Assembly: GCA_020427155.1 (NCBI GenBank)
Contig: JAGQOW010000025.1
Location: 1 to 46,699, forward strand
DNA: 46,699 nt
Origin: Planctomycetales bacterium
GTDB taxonomy: Bacteria; Planctomycetota; Planctomycetia; Pirellulales; Lacipirellulaceae
Reading direction: 5' to 3'
This document shows positions 34,026-44,268 of this stretch, one piece after another (within the stretch, counting starts at the first letter, position 1; every line of letters begins with the position of its first letter). The notes beneath the pieces are model-generated. The model did no database searches and was not told the origin of the DNA. It saw only the letters and a list, made by a program, of their open reading frames with translations. Both the position numbers and the translations under genes were made by a program.

Positions 34026-34880
34026 ATGTCGATCGAGCAGATGGGCGTGGTGGGGGCAGGACAGATGGGAGCCGGCATTGCGCAGGTGGCAGCTCAGTCG
34101 GGCATACGCGTTACGCTTAGCGATGTCAGCGAAGAACGTTTGCAGCTGGGGCGTCAGACGATCGCAAGCAGCCTGGGGCGACTGGTCAAGAAGGAGGTTC
34201 TGACTTCAACGGAGGCAGATCAAGCGCTCGCTCTGATTTGGTTTTCAGCCAACCTTGCAGACCATCACCAGAACGAGCTGGTCGTCGAGGCGGTGAGCGA
34301 AGTGGAATCGCTCAAAAAAGACGTTTTTGCAGAGCTCAACACCATCTGCCTCGACACTACGATCCTGGCCAGCAATACTTCGTCGATTTCGATCACCCGG
34401 CTTTCGTCGGTAGTGAATAATGCCGAGAGGTTTATCGGCATGCACTTCATGAACCCGGTGCCAATGATGCCCCTGGTGGAGATCATTCGTGGGATCGGGA
34501 CGAGCGATGCAACTTACCTGGCAGTGGCTGAATTGGCAAAGCGGATGAAGAAGACCACCGTCGTTTCGCAAGACAGTGCCGGCTTCCTCGTCAATCGGCT
34601 GTTAATGCCCATGATTAACGAAGCGTTCTTCGCATTGATGGAAAACGTCGGCTCGGCTGCAGACATCGACTTGTCGATGAAGCTGGGGACGAATCATCCG
34701 TTGGGACCGTTGGAATTGGCCGATCTGATCGGCCTGGATACTTGCCTGGCGGTTATCGAGGTACTGCACCGTGAGTTGGGAGAAGACAAGTACCGCCCCT
34801 GCCCTTTGCTGCGCAAACATGTCGAAGCTGGCTGGCTCGGGAGGAAGTCGGGACGAGGGGTTTTTCAGTACTCCGACTAG
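34026..34880 (+). CDS. hbd: 3-hydroxyacyl-CoA (3-hydroxybutyryl-CoA) dehydrogenase
   Basis: The ATG at 34026 is preceded by GGAGG at 34014-34018, giving 284 residues. The NAD-binding motif GVVGAGQMGAGIAQVAAQSG is at the N-terminus. SNTSSISITRLSS and then FIGMHFMNPVPMMPLVEII, with the catalytic histidine, lie in the middle. GTNHPLGPLELADLIGLDT forms the dimerisation domain. It oxidises 3-hydroxyacyl-CoA to 3-ketoacyl-CoA, in either beta-oxidation or butanoate-type pathways, in the cytoplasm. It lies 68 bases after the RidA-like gene on the same strand. Its link to the secreted genes upstream is unclear. Confidence 0.92.
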   Translation: MSIEQMGVVGAGQMGAGIAQVAAQSGIRVTLSDVSEERLQLGRQTIASSLGRLVKKEVLTSTEADQALALIWFSANLADHHQNELVVEAVSEVESLKKDVFAELNTICLDTTILASNTSSISITRLSSVVNNAERFIGMHFMNPVPMMPLVEIIRGIGTSDATYLAVAELAKRMKKTTVVSQDSAGFLVNRLLMPMINEAFFALMENVGSAADIDLSMKLGTNHPLGPLELADLIGLDTCLAVIEVLHRELGEDKYRPCPLLRKHVEAGWLGRKSGRGVFQYSD

Positions 34881-34890
34881 CTGCGAAGAA

Positions 34891-37491
34891 TCATTCGCCT
34901 GCGATAAACCGCATGAGGCTGCCGGACTTTTCGACGCCTTCGACCCAGGGCTGGAGGTACGACCAGGTGAAGAAGGCGACTCCGTCGACGTCTGCTCGCC
35001 GGGCGGCCTGCAAGATCTTGCCGATCTGAGCAGCCGACTGCACTTCGCCATGACTTGTGCGGACTCCGAGGGCAAAGGTGACGGGAATCGATCGACCTGC
35101 GCCTGCGACGATGGATTTCGAGAGACGGAGTTTCTCTTCGAGTTGCGTCAGGTAGTCTTCGCCATTCTGTTCGGGATAGAGATAACCCGAAATGTTGATC
35201 ATGTCGAGATAGCCGCGATCGACCCACGTTTGCCAATCTTGAGCCACGCGGTGATTCTCGATGACGTGCGGCCCCCAACTGTAGATGGCGAGTTTGAGAT
35301 CAGGTTTTACTTTCCGCAGTGCGGTATGAATCTCGGCCATCAACTCTGTTAGCAATTGTTCTCGAAAGTTTTGTAGCTTCTCGGCCCGCTGGTTCTCGTC
35401 GAGCTGGCCGACCAGTTCCAATTCCTTCTCGAATAGTGCCGCGGAATATGCGTCGAGTTGGATTGGGCGGTTGTGGTAGCGTAAGTAATCCAAGATCAAG
35501 CCATCGGGTTGGTACTTGCCCACAATCTCTTCGAGCATAGCAACAAGCCACTTTCTTGCAGCGGGATGGCCAGGAGAGATGTAGCCGATGGGTTCGCCAG
35601 TCGGGCTGCGCATTGCCCACTCGGGATGCGATTTCAGAATGCCACTCGGTTGGTCGTGTCCGCAAACCATCATGCAGACGGTCGGCCAGACGGCCAAGTC
35701 GAGTTGGCGGGCCTGGCCGATGAAATGTGCAAGAGGATCCCAATCGGCGTAAGTGTGTTCCGCGATGAATTGACTAGGGTAGTTGGCTCGTCCCGAAGAG
35801 GTTGTGCACTTGGGGATGATCGTGTTAAGGCCTAGAGATTGAAAGCGACGGAGGTGTGCTTCGATCGATTGCCGAGCGGCTTTTTGGTCGCCTTGCCTGT
35901 CAAAACAGTGGTGCATGTCGATATAAGCGCCAGCAAAGACTTCTTTTCTGCCGGAAGCCGTGCTGGGTTCACGATCGGTCTTAGCGATGATCTTGCCTCG
36001 CAATGGGCCGTAGATGCCTTGCCCCCAGGTTAGCTTGGCGTCGGCGAGCGATGTTGCCAGTTCGGCAGGAGCGTCAGTTGTGCCAAGGACTTGACCATCT
36101 TGCAGGACCGTCATTTTGCCGCCCTCGATACGAAATTCGAAGTCGGTAGGACCGTCTTTCCAACGAGTTGGTACCACAAGTGCACCTGGGCGATGTACCC
36201 GGTAGACAGCGCCGTATTCGTTAGCTTGCTCGCGTGACATGAAATCGAACTTCGGCTCATACCTGTTGCCGCCCTTGGAAGAGGTCGAGACAAACAAGGA
36301 GTCGCCCAACGGCACGAGACTGGTAATGCGCTGGCCCCAGCGGTTTAGGACTTCGCCCAATTGCTTCGTTTCGTTCTCGTAAGGGTGAATGGTCGCGTCG
36401 GTAGGCTCGGGATGGGTGAAAGCGCGGGCTGCGAATTGCCAACCGTCGTTTTCGCTGCGATACTTCCAAATCTCTCCCCAAGGCCAAACGCCGCAGAATA
36501 GATCCCCGCCATAGATAGTCAGCGTTTGAGCTTCGCGCGCTTTCCTGCTTACCCCAGGCATGACGGGCGGCCAGCCGGGAATGTGCTCAAACGTTTCGCC
36601 ATCGTAGGCAAAAAGTTCGCCCGTTGGGTATTGGCCCATGAGCAGCCGATCGCGATAGTTGATCATCGCGTAAATCTGGAAGCTGACGTTGATGTCGGGT
36701 TCGAGTACTGTTTTCCACGTTTGGCCGTCGTACGAGTACACTCCTCCGGTGTTCGTGGCCGCGACGACCTGGCCGTTGATCTGCCCGAACGCGTATACGA
36801 ACTCGCGCGCCGTGCGCATGGCAATCCTGTGACCCACTTCGAGTGAAACAGGATCTCCGGTTTCCGTTGTCCAAGGGCAAGCGACCAATTCGTTGATTGG
36901 CGGATCGGCAGCGGCATCGTGTCGCCGGAACACGAGCCGACCGTTGGCATAGTATCGCTCGGCCAGCGTCCCCTGGTCAGGGCTGAGCAAGAGTATTGGT
37001 TGGCCGTTGTAGTACGCTCCTTGCGAGTCGGAAGTAAGCACGCCATGCCCAACGCTTACACTGAAAGGAGTTGTGCCCCGATCTTGAACCCAGCGGCCGG
37101 CCTTGGTGTCCCACGCGCGTAAGTGGTTGTCTTCTCCGCCCCGTCCCTGCGAGTAAACTCGATTGTCGAAATCGAACAGATAGGTTCCCGCGTCGGTAGT
37201 TGGGCGCGGCAAGGGGTGCAGATTGAAATCGGAGGCTGCTTTCGATCTGACAAAAAAATGCAAATTACGTCGATCGCTGCGCGACTGGGTATTGTACGAC
37301 CCGACATAGCCGGCGCCGGCGACGATCTCGCCCTGGGCATCGTGCGCCTCAAAGAGAGAGCCAAAGTTTTGCCCCACATCCTGCTGGAAGTCGACTTGGA
37401 TGCGAACTTGGAATTCGGAATCAGCAGCCCTGGCTGTGCTAGCCAGCAGGATGCATGCAGTTGCAGCAAGCAAGCGCGTCGAGGTATTCAT
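34891..37491 (-). CDS. Secreted GHL10-type glycoside hydrolase with N-terminal propeller-like region
   Basis: This 866-residue protein has a signal peptide (LLAATACILLASTARAAD). Residues about 90-420 contain repeated W-x-x-G/YDG-type strands (TGGVYSYDGQTWKTV, PTGELFAYDGETFEHIPGWP), as in a beta-propeller. A linker with a possible beta-sandwich follows. Residues about 530-866 form the DUF187/GHL10 catalytic barrel: AGAYIDMHHCFDRQGD, LRRFQSLGLNTIIPK, DGLILDYLRYHNRPI with an acidic pair, and VDGVAFFTWSYLQPW. Such proteins act on peptidoglycan-like or other glycans in the envelope. It is monocistronic and converges with the dehydrogenase gene, 10 bases away. Confidence 0.8.
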   Translation of the reverse strand: MNTSTRLLAATACILLASTARAADSEFQVRIQVDFQQDVGQNFGSLFEAHDAQGEIVAGAGYVGSYNTQSRSDRRNLHFFVRSKAASDFNLHPLPRPTTDAGTYLFDFDNRVYSQGRGGEDNHLRAWDTKAGRWVQDRGTTPFSVSVGHGVLTSDSQGAYYNGQPILLLSPDQGTLAERYYANGRLVFRRHDAAADPPINELVACPWTTETGDPVSLEVGHRIAMRTAREFVYAFGQINGQVVAATNTGGVYSYDGQTWKTVLEPDINVSFQIYAMINYRDRLLMGQYPTGELFAYDGETFEHIPGWPPVMPGVSRKAREAQTLTIYGGDLFCGVWPWGEIWKYRSENDGWQFAARAFTHPEPTDATIHPYENETKQLGEVLNRWGQRITSLVPLGDSLFVSTSSKGGNRYEPKFDFMSREQANEYGAVYRVHRPGALVVPTRWKDGPTDFEFRIEGGKMTVLQDGQVLGTTDAPAELATSLADAKLTWGQGIYGPLRGKIIAKTDREPSTASGRKEVFAGAYIDMHHCFDRQGDQKAARQSIEAHLRRFQSLGLNTIIPKCTTSSGRANYPSQFIAEHTYADWDPLAHFIGQARQLDLAVWPTVCMMVCGHDQPSGILKSHPEWAMRSPTGEPIGYISPGHPAARKWLVAMLEEIVGKYQPDGLILDYLRYHNRPIQLDAYSAALFEKELELVGQLDENQRAEKLQNFREQLLTELMAEIHTALRKVKPDLKLAIYSWGPHVIENHRVAQDWQTWVDRGYLDMINISGYLYPEQNGEDYLTQLEEKLRLSKSIVAGAGRSIPVTFALGVRTSHGEVQSAAQIGKILQAARRADVDGVAFFTWSYLQPWVEGVEKSGSLMRFIAGE

Positions 37492-37761
37492 TGCCGCAGT
37501 CTACCTGAGTTCCCTCGACAATCAAGCTTTCGCGCGGTACGGCAGCAAAACGACCATCACCGGAGATGAACACTTCTGGTCGACCTGAAACTTGTGACTA
37601 TCGCGCACCATATTGGTTGGTTGCTAGCAGCAGTCTGCTCAAGTCTTAACCGCTGAATTCCGAAGAACTTAGAAGCGAAGTGTACGCAACGCTTCCAACG
37701 CATCGGCATGGCAAGCCATGACCGAGCGTCTTTTCTCAAATCTACTTACAGACGATCTGCC

Positions 37762-40479
37762 ATGACTGTCGCCGAAGGCCAAAAAGCTGTGACCTCGGTG
37801 GCACTTACGATTCTCGTTTTGGCGGCGCTGATTGGCTGTAATCGCCCCCGGTCGTACTATCGTATCCAAGCCGACAACGAAGCAAATTGTCTGGTCGACT
37901 CGAAAGCGGCAGTAGTCGACTCGGAGCCGGGGCGTTTTCGTATTGCTATCGATCCGCGTTCGCGAATGTACGATCCGAACAGCCCCGATTGCGAACCGAT
38001 GCCGCCAGACGACCCTACCTCGAATCAGATCATGCAGTGCGTCGACTGCAAGAAGGGCTCGAAGTGTTGGCGGTGTTTGCCGCGAACGCCTTTCGTGGAA
38101 AACCCAGCTTGGTATGAGTACCTACCGAAAAACGAATCAGGACAGGTCGTGCTTGATATCCCAGGCGCGGTACGACTCGCACTGTTGGAGTCGCCGTCCT
38201 ACCAAACCGAATTAGAAGATCTTTATCTTTCAGCGCTCGACGTATCATTCGAGCGATTCCGGTTCGATTGCCAGTTCTTTGGATCGTCGGACATATTGTT
38301 TACAGCGGATGGTAGAGATCGCTCTGGGTCGGGCGAGTCTTCCAGCGAATTCGAAGTGAACCCGGCTTCGCCTGGCAGCGGCCTGCAGGTTCGCAGGATG
38401 ACAGCCACCGGCAGTGAATTGGTCGTGGGCCTGGCCAACTCGTTGGTGTGGCAGTTTGCTGGTCCCGACGATTACTCGGGCAGCACATTGCTCGACTTTT
38501 CTTTGGTGCAACCGTTATTGCGAGCTGGTGGACGAACGCGCATTTTGGAGCGACTGACGATCTCCGAACGTTCGCTGCTGGCGAATGTGCGCCAAATGGA
38601 ACGCTTTCGACGCGGTTTCTATCTCAATGTCGTTACAGGTCGAAATCCAGGGCCTGGACCTTCGCGGCGCGGAGGTATTGGCGTGGGGGCCGGCGGCTTT
38701 GGAGGCTTCAGCGGCTTAGGAGGCGGCGGTTTCCTCAGCACGGGCGGCGGAACTGGGGGTGGCAACACCGGTGGTGCGGGTGCCGCCGGCGCCGATGGTT
38801 ACCTGGGACTACTGCAAACGGCTCAAGTCTTGCGCAACCAGCGCGCAAACGTGGCCGCACTTCGCGAAAGTGTGCTTCAACTGCAAGCCTCGAATGAAGC
38901 GGGACGCATTGACCGCTTCCAGGTCGATCTTGCCCAGCAAGCGCTTTACAACGCCCAGAGCCAACTGCTGAGTTCCGAGAATGCCTATCTAAGAACTCTC
39001 GAGAACTTCAAGATTGACATCGGCTTGCCGCCCGAACTGGAAGTAGAGATCTCCGATCAGATGCTAGACAGTTTGAATCTTTTGGATCCTGAGCTCGAAT
39101 TGCTGCAACAGCAGGTTACCGAGGCACTGGAAGCACTGCGGCAATTGCGCGATCGCGAGACGGCAGGTCCCGATGCAGAAGAGATTGCTATCCCCGGATT
39201 GCCAGCGGTGGACGAAGTCGAGAGAAGTATCGTTGAAGAGGTCATCCCGTGGCTAGAGAAGTCAAAGCAACTAAGGCCAAAACTCGAAGAGCGACTAGCA
39301 GCAGTTCACGCGGACTTTGCAGTTCTTGAAGCCGCTCTGCCCAAGCGTCGGCAAGATTTGCAAAAACTGGCCAGCCGCGCCGAGGTTCGCCAGGCACGAA
39401 TCGATCCTGCGCTCTTTGATGTCGTTGCACTCGACCAAAGGACAGCCAAGCAACGCGAAGACTTTGCTGTCTTGGAGAAACAGCTGCTTGCCAATTGGCA
39501 GGGATTCGAGGATCGCGCCAACGAAAGCGAAAGCGTAACTGGAAAACAACTAAATGCACTCATTGCAGCGCTATCCGACGTGTCGGGCCAATTGCTGGAG
39601 CTCTCGCTCATTCAGGCTGCAGCGAGACTGGAATCGATTCGTTTCGAGCCTGTGGAACTGACCCACGAGCAGGCACTCGCAATTGCGAGCGTCTACCGGC
39701 GCGACTGGATGAACGCTCGCGCGGCGTTGGTCGATTCTTGGCGGTTTATCTATTTCAATGCCAACGACTTACTGAGCAATCTGGATGTCGTATTCAGCGG
39801 CGATCTGGGCAACGTGGGCGACAACCCGTTTCATTTGCGAGACACTACAGGCCGGCTGCGAGTCGGACTGGAGTTTGACGCTCCGCTCACGCGGTTAGCC
39901 GAACGTAACGTTTATCGGGCGGCGCTGATCGAATATCAACAGGCACGCCGCAACTATTACCAATACCGCGACCGAGTTTATCAGAGTCTACGTAATACGT
40001 TGCGGCAAGTGCGGCTCAATGAAGTGAATTTTGAGCTGCGACGTGCCGCCGTCCAGATCGCCATTTCACAGGTCGACTTGACCCAACTACGGCTTTCGGA
40101 ACCTCCCAAAGCCGGCGAGACCGGCCAGCTGAGCAACACAACGGCACGCGACCTGGTGCAATCGCTTTCGGATCTGTTGAATGTACAGAACGACTTCTTG
40201 AGTGTATGGGTCAATGCGGAAGTGCAACGGTTGAACCTGGACTTCGATTTAGGAATTATGGAACTGTCGCCCGAAGGGCTGCGGCTGGAAAACGAGGTCC
40301 CCGTCGAAACCTATCTGATCGGCTTACCGATCAACTCGAGCGACATGGGACTGGCCGCCAAGGGCTTCCTGGCGACCGTCCCCGATGCATTGAATCAACC
40401 AGAAACCATCCAGCCTTTGCCGTTGCCGCCTGCCGAAGAGCCGCCAGACGCAGAACCTTTGCCACGGCCAGGGGTTTAA
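37762..40479 (+). CDS. Long TolC family outer membrane efflux lipoprotein
   Basis: I choose the ATG at 37762 (905 residues) because it gives a clean lipoprotein signal (TSVALTILVLAALIGC); an upstream ATG at 37708 is possible. The protein is almost twice the usual TolC length. Near residue 95 is a C-x2-C-x5-C-x2-C cluster (CVDCKKGSKCWRC). The TolC repeat part begins LDIPGAVRLALLESPSYQ. A glycine-rich tract lies at about 295-345. A coiled-coil-rich insertion occupies about 440-620 before the second TolC repeat. As the outer membrane channel it would complete the adaptor and ABC genes downstream into a MacAB-TolC-like exporter. Confidence 0.85.
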   Translation: MTVAEGQKAVTSVALTILVLAALIGCNRPRSYYRIQADNEANCLVDSKAAVVDSEPGRFRIAIDPRSRMYDPNSPDCEPMPPDDPTSNQIMQCVDCKKGSKCWRCLPRTPFVENPAWYEYLPKNESGQVVLDIPGAVRLALLESPSYQTELEDLYLSALDVSFERFRFDCQFFGSSDILFTADGRDRSGSGESSSEFEVNPASPGSGLQVRRMTATGSELVVGLANSLVWQFAGPDDYSGSTLLDFSLVQPLLRAGGRTRILERLTISERSLLANVRQMERFRRGFYLNVVTGRNPGPGPSRRGGIGVGAGGFGGFSGLGGGGFLSTGGGTGGGNTGGAGAAGADGYLGLLQTAQVLRNQRANVAALRESVLQLQASNEAGRIDRFQVDLAQQALYNAQSQLLSSENAYLRTLENFKIDIGLPPELEVEISDQMLDSLNLLDPELELLQQQVTEALEALRQLRDRETAGPDAEEIAIPGLPAVDEVERSIVEEVIPWLEKSKQLRPKLEERLAAVHADFAVLEAALPKRRQDLQKLASRAEVRQARIDPALFDVVALDQRTAKQREDFAVLEKQLLANWQGFEDRANESESVTGKQLNALIAALSDVSGQLLELSLIQAAARLESIRFEPVELTHEQALAIASVYRRDWMNARAALVDSWRFIYFNANDLLSNLDVVFSGDLGNVGDNPFHLRDTTGRLRVGLEFDAPLTRLAERNVYRAALIEYQQARRNYYQYRDRVYQSLRNTLRQVRLNEVNFELRRAAVQIAISQVDLTQLRLSEPPKAGETGQLSNTTARDLVQSLSDLLNVQNDFLSVWVNAEVQRLNLDFDLGIMELSPEGLRLENEVPVETYLIGLPINSSDMGLAAKGFLATVPDALNQPETIQPLPLPPAEEPPDAEPLPRPGV

Positions 40480-40570
40480 CTTTCAGCGAAAGAATCAATT
40501 TGCGAAGCTTCTTGCCAGACTGCTAGACTGGTTCCAGGAGGGCTTTGCCATCCACCGGCGGCTGGCGAGT

Positions 40571-40579
40571 TGCTATAAT
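40571..40579 (+). promoter_or_regulatory. Extended -10 promoter candidate before the adaptor gene
   Basis: TGCTATAAT is a perfect extended -10 element (TGn followed by TATAAT), about 90 bases before the adaptor ATG. No well-spaced -35 is visible; TTGCCA at 40545-40550 is 23 bases away, too far for a normal pair. It suggests the adaptor-ABC genes can be transcribed separately from the tolC gene. Confidence 0.4.
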
Positions 40580-40669
40580 ACAAAGATCGGGACCAAAGCG
40601 AGCCGTTGCAAGTATGGCTTGTTGACCGTGTCTCGCCCGAGTTCGCCGATTTCAGCCGAGACTACTAGC

Positions 40670-42232
40670 ATGTCGAGACGAATTGCGATGTCTTTTCGAG
40701 CGCCCCAGCCTAGGGCTTCAAGACGAGGCGTCGGACGCCTGGCTGCGGTGTCGTTAATTGCGCTACTGTTGATCGCAGCTGGGGGTAGCGGTTATCTGTG
40801 GTGGGGTGCAGAAAGTGATGAAACACTGGTGAGCGATGCTATTCTGCATACGGTATCGCGCAGTGATTTCGTTCACCAGATTACCGAACGGGGCGAGATA
40901 CTCTCTTCGGCAGTCACCGACATACGCTCTGAAGTGAAGTCAAAGAACTCCCCGGGGCTGGCCATCTTGCGTGTGGTCGAAGAGGGTATCCAGGTGAAAG
41001 CAGGCGACTTTCTGGTTCAGCTCGATTCGTCCGCGCTGGAAGAAGAACTCACGACCCAGCGAATTGCGGTGAACACCAGCGAGGCCTTTGTCGTCGAAGC
41101 ACGGAACGTGTACGAAACAGCGCTGATTGCTCAGAAAGAGTATGTCGAGGGGACGTACTTGCAAGAGCGACAGACCATCGAAAGCGAGATATTCGTGGCC
41201 GAGGAAAACCTCAATCGGGCAAAAGAGTACTACGAATACAGCAAGAAGATGGCATCGAAGGGATACGTAAATGAATTGCAGCTTCAGGCCGACAAGTTTG
41301 CCGTCGAGAAGTCGTCTAAGGAACTCGAGGCGGCTCAAACTAAGTTGAGAGTCCTGGACGAGTTTACCAAAGCAAAGACCGTAAAGCAGTTTGAAAGCGA
41401 CGTGGTCATTGCCGAAGCGAAGTGGGAAGCGGAAAAGAATAGTTTGGCCCTGGAACAACAGAAGCTACATGAAATAGAACAACAAATTGCCAACTGTACG
41501 ATCGTGGCGCCGCGAGACGGGACGGTGAAGTACGCTCACGAGAACGACCGCCGAGGCGAAAGTGACTTCATTGTGGAAGAAGGCGCGATGGTGCGCGAGC
41601 GGCAAACGATTCTCAAAATGCCTGATCCTGCGTCCATGCAGGTGGAGATCACGGTCAACGAATCGCTGGTTCAGTACGTGCGCCAGGGCATGCCTGCTAC
41701 GATTCTCCCGGTAGGGCTCGAAGGCGTCGAGTTGAGAGGCACGGTTGCCTCGGTCAGCCAATACGCCGAGCCCTCAGGTTGGCGCAAGGCCAACGTCAAG
41801 GAGTACAAGGCAACGGTGAAACTGACGGACACGTCCCCCCAAGTGCGTGCTGGGATGACCGCCTCGGTATCGATTCAATGTGCACGAGTCCCAGCAGCCA
41901 TCCAGGTGCCAGTTCAATCGGTCTATGCTCACGGCCAGCAGTTCTACTGTTTTGTGTTTGATCGCAACAACTGGGTGGCCAAGCAGGTCGAATGTGGCCC
42001 CACCAATGACCGGTTTTTTGTCGTGAAGAAAGGACTGGAAGAGTCAGAACGCGTGGCGCTCAATCCGCGCCGTTTTCTCGACTTTGTCAACCTGCCCGAT
42101 CTTCCTCCCGAAGAGCAGCAGCGAGCCGTCCCACAACATCGGAGCGAAGAAGTAGCCGTGGCTCCGAAGCAAGAAGGCCAGGAGCAGCTTGCCAAGCAGC
42201 CCGAGGCAGGCAAACCCAAGTCGGGAGGTTGA
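40670..42232 (+). CDS. HlyD/MacA-type periplasmic adaptor protein
   Basis: The ATG at 40670 gives 520 residues. An ATG at 40688 or a TTG at 40619 are alternatives. A single N-terminal membrane anchor (LAAVSLIALLLIAAGG) lies at about 26-45. The split lipoyl (biotinyl-like) domain follows (VEEGIQVKAGDFLVQLDSSAL). Next comes a long helical hairpin of about 160 residues rich in Glu/Lys/Ala, and the second lipoyl half (IVAPRDGTVKYA). Beta-barrel and membrane-proximal parts close the fold. The last 60 residues are polar and proline-, glutamate- and lysine-rich. It bridges the ABC permease and TolC. Its stop directly abuts the ATPase start. Confidence 0.88.
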   Translation: MSRRIAMSFRAPQPRASRRGVGRLAAVSLIALLLIAAGGSGYLWWGAESDETLVSDAILHTVSRSDFVHQITERGEILSSAVTDIRSEVKSKNSPGLAILRVVEEGIQVKAGDFLVQLDSSALEEELTTQRIAVNTSEAFVVEARNVYETALIAQKEYVEGTYLQERQTIESEIFVAEENLNRAKEYYEYSKKMASKGYVNELQLQADKFAVEKSSKELEAAQTKLRVLDEFTKAKTVKQFESDVVIAEAKWEAEKNSLALEQQKLHEIEQQIANCTIVAPRDGTVKYAHENDRRGESDFIVEEGAMVRERQTILKMPDPASMQVEITVNESLVQYVRQGMPATILPVGLEGVELRGTVASVSQYAEPSGWRKANVKEYKATVKLTDTSPQVRAGMTASVSIQCARVPAAIQVPVQSVYAHGQQFYCFVFDRNNWVAKQVECGPTNDRFFVVKKGLEESERVALNPRRFLDFVNLPDLPPEEQQRAVPQHRSEEVAVAPKQEGQEQLAKQPEAGKPKSGG

Positions 42233-42931
42233 GTGGTTCGAGCTGATCCTGCGTTAGCGGCCAGTATTCGAGATTTGCGCAAGGATTACGTGCTTGCGGG
42301 CGAGACGGTCCACGCGCTGCGAGGGGTGTCGTTTGATGTGCCTCAGGGAGACTTTATCTCGATCATGGGTCCCTCGGGATCGGGCAAGAGCACGCTACTG
42401 AACATGCTGGGGTGCCTCGACCGGCCTACCAGCGGCCAGTTTCTGCTGGCGGGCATTGATGTGGCCCAGATGAACGACGACGAACTTGCCGAAACTCGGG
42501 CACTGCGAATCGGTTTCGTGTTTCAATCTTACAATCTCCTTCCTGCACTCTCTGTAGTCGAGAACATTGAAGTGCCGCTGTACTACAGCGGGCGAATCAA
42601 TCCCGCGTCGCGCAAACGTTGTCTCGAACTAGCAAAGCTCGTGGGGCTCGAATCGCGGCTCGAACACAAGCCTGCCCAGCTCTCTGGCGGGCAGCAACAA
42701 CGAGTGGCTATCGCGCGGAGCCTGGTAAACGATCCGCAATTCATGTTGGCCGACGAGCCTACAGGCAATCTCGACTCGAAGACGACGATCGAGATTTTGC
42801 AGCTTCTGATCAATCTCAACAATGAAGGCCGTACGATCATTCTCGTCACGCATGAACCGGAGGTCGCCCAACTTACGAAGAGGTCGATCGTGCTGCGCGA
42901 CGGCTACATCCAATCGGATGAGGTGCGCTGA
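42233..42931 (+). CDS. ABC transporter ATP-binding protein (MacB/LolD type)
   Basis: This 232-residue protein starts at a GTG immediately after the adaptor stop, with GGGAGG a few bases upstream. Walker A is [15 protein letters not shown] (near residue 45). The Q-loop is [13 protein letters not shown], the signature is [14 protein letters not shown], Walker B with the catalytic glutamate is [13 protein letters not shown], and the H-loop is ILVTHEPEV. The LDRPTSG segment is typical of the MacB/LolD/FtsE family. It energises the adjacent permease from the cytoplasmic side. Unlike MacB of enterobacteria, the ATPase and permease are separate proteins here. Confidence 0.95.
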   Translation: MVRADPALAASIRDLRKDYVLAGETVHALRGVSFDVPQGDFISIMGPSGSGKSTLLNMLGCLDRPTSGQFLLAGIDVAQMNDDELAETRALRIGFVFQSYNLLPALSVVENIEVPLYYSGRINPASRKRCLELAKLVGLESRLEHKPAQLSGGQQQRVAIARSLVNDPQFMLADEPTGNLDSKTTIEILQLLINLNNEGRTIILVTHEPEVAQLTKRSIVLRDGYIQSDEVR

Positions 42932-42933
42932 CT

Positions 42934-44244
42934 ATGGCAACATGGCTGCGCACTTTGCGACTGAGCCTGAAGAGTGTGCTTTTGCATCCGTTGCGTTCAG
43001 CGCTAACCGTACTCGGTATTTTCATTGGCGTCGCCAGCGTGATTTGGCTGCTGGCTATCGGAGAAGGTATCGGAAGAGCGGCTGAGGAACAAATCGCTAG
43101 CCTGGGGGCGCGAAACATTATCGTTCGCACGATCAAGCCTTCGAGCGATGAATTCGAGGACGGCGGGTATGGGCTCACCCGGGAAGACTATGTGCGGCTG
43201 GTGGCGACGATTCCCACGCTGGAAAAGACGTTGCCGATACGGATCTTAGGCCGTGAATTTCGCAACAGTACGAGAGCGTTTGAAGGCCGCATGGTCGGCT
43301 CGACTCCCGACTATGCCGAGGTCACGCATTTGCGACTCGATCGAGGGCGGTTTCTGTCGGATGGCGATCTCGAGAATGAAAGCAACGTCTGTGTTCTTTC
43401 AGCCGAAACTGCCGAGCGACTTTTTCCCTATGGCAAAGTGGTCGGCAAAACGATCATGATCGACGACCAGTTTTATGACGTCGTCGGCGTGATGGAGCCC
43501 CGGGCTCCTTCGGCCGGTATCGGGGGATCGTTGGCTGCCGAAGACTATTCCAAGGACGTTTATGTTCCGATCACCACTTTGTGGCGACGCGATGGGGATA
43601 TGGACATCATCAGGAAACCGGGAAGCTTTCAGCGCGAGATGTATGAGTTGAGTCAGATCACGCTGCAAGTAGACGATCGAACGAATGTCTTGCCGACAGC
43701 GGAGATCGTTCGCAATACACTCAATAAAGCGCACACGCTGAGTGACTTTGGAATAACGGTTCCGCTGGAATTGTTGCAACAGGCACGCACGACGCGGCTC
43801 ATGTTCATGATGTTTCTCGGATTGATTGCAGCCATTTCGCTGGTGGTCGGTGGAATTGGAATCATGAATATCATGTTGGCCACAGTGACCGAGCGCACTC
43901 ACGAAATCGGCATTCGCCGGGCCTTGGGCGCCAAACGACGAGACATTACGCGGCAGTTTCTTGTCGAGAGCACGGTGTTGTCGCTGGCAGGCGGAACCTT
44001 GGGCGTCCTGGCAGGACTACTGTGCCGTCCCATGTCGGTTTGGATCCGTATGTTGCTTTTTCAGTGGATTCCCGAGGCCATGGAAACACTACCAGAAATC
44101 ATTCGGACGGTGGAGCCGCGGATGGTCTCTTGGTCGATCCCGTTGTCGTTTGCGATCTCAGTTTTTGTCGGCATCGGTTTCGGCGTCTACCCGGCAATGC
44201 GTGCGGCGCGGCTCGACCCGATCGAAGCGCTGCGCCACGAGTGA
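42934..44244 (+). CDS. ABC transporter permease (MacB/FtsX type)
   Basis: This 436-residue protein has four membrane segments: one near residues 20-45 ([20 protein letters not shown]) and three in the C-terminal third ([57 protein letters not shown]). The large periplasmic MacB-PCD-like domain between them is about 220 residues. The family ending [13 protein letters not shown] is present, as is [19 protein letters not shown] of the FtsX/MacB superfamily. It starts 2 bases after the ATPase stop, with a GAGG ribosome site inside that gene. It would drive mechanotransmission-type export through the adaptor and TolC. Substrate unknown. Confidence 0.93.
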   Translation: MATWLRTLRLSLKSVLLHPLRSALTVLGIFIGVASVIWLLAIGEGIGRAAEEQIASLGARNIIVRTIKPSSDEFEDGGYGLTREDYVRLVATIPTLEKTLPIRILGREFRNSTRAFEGRMVGSTPDYAEVTHLRLDRGRFLSDGDLENESNVCVLSAETAERLFPYGKVVGKTIMIDDQFYDVVGVMEPRAPSAGIGGSLAAEDYSKDVYVPITTLWRRDGDMDIIRKPGSFQREMYELSQITLQVDDRTNVLPTAEIVRNTLNKAHTLSDFGITVPLELLQQARTTRLMFMMFLGLIAAISLVVGGIGIMNIMLATVTERTHEIGIRRALGAKRRDITRQFLVESTVLSLAGGTLGVLAGLLCRPMSVWIRMLLFQWIPEAMETLPEIIRTVEPRMVSWSIPLSFAISVFVGIGFGVYPAMRAARLDPIEALRHE

Positions 44245-44268
44245 GCTGCTGCTTCGTTTGAGCGATCT

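Noticed and set aside
38640..38800. Glycine-rich tract in the TolC gene as a possible frameshift or foreign insertion
   Set aside because: The reading frame is continuous and the flanking TolC pattern resumes in the same frame, so it is a genuine low-complexity insertion.
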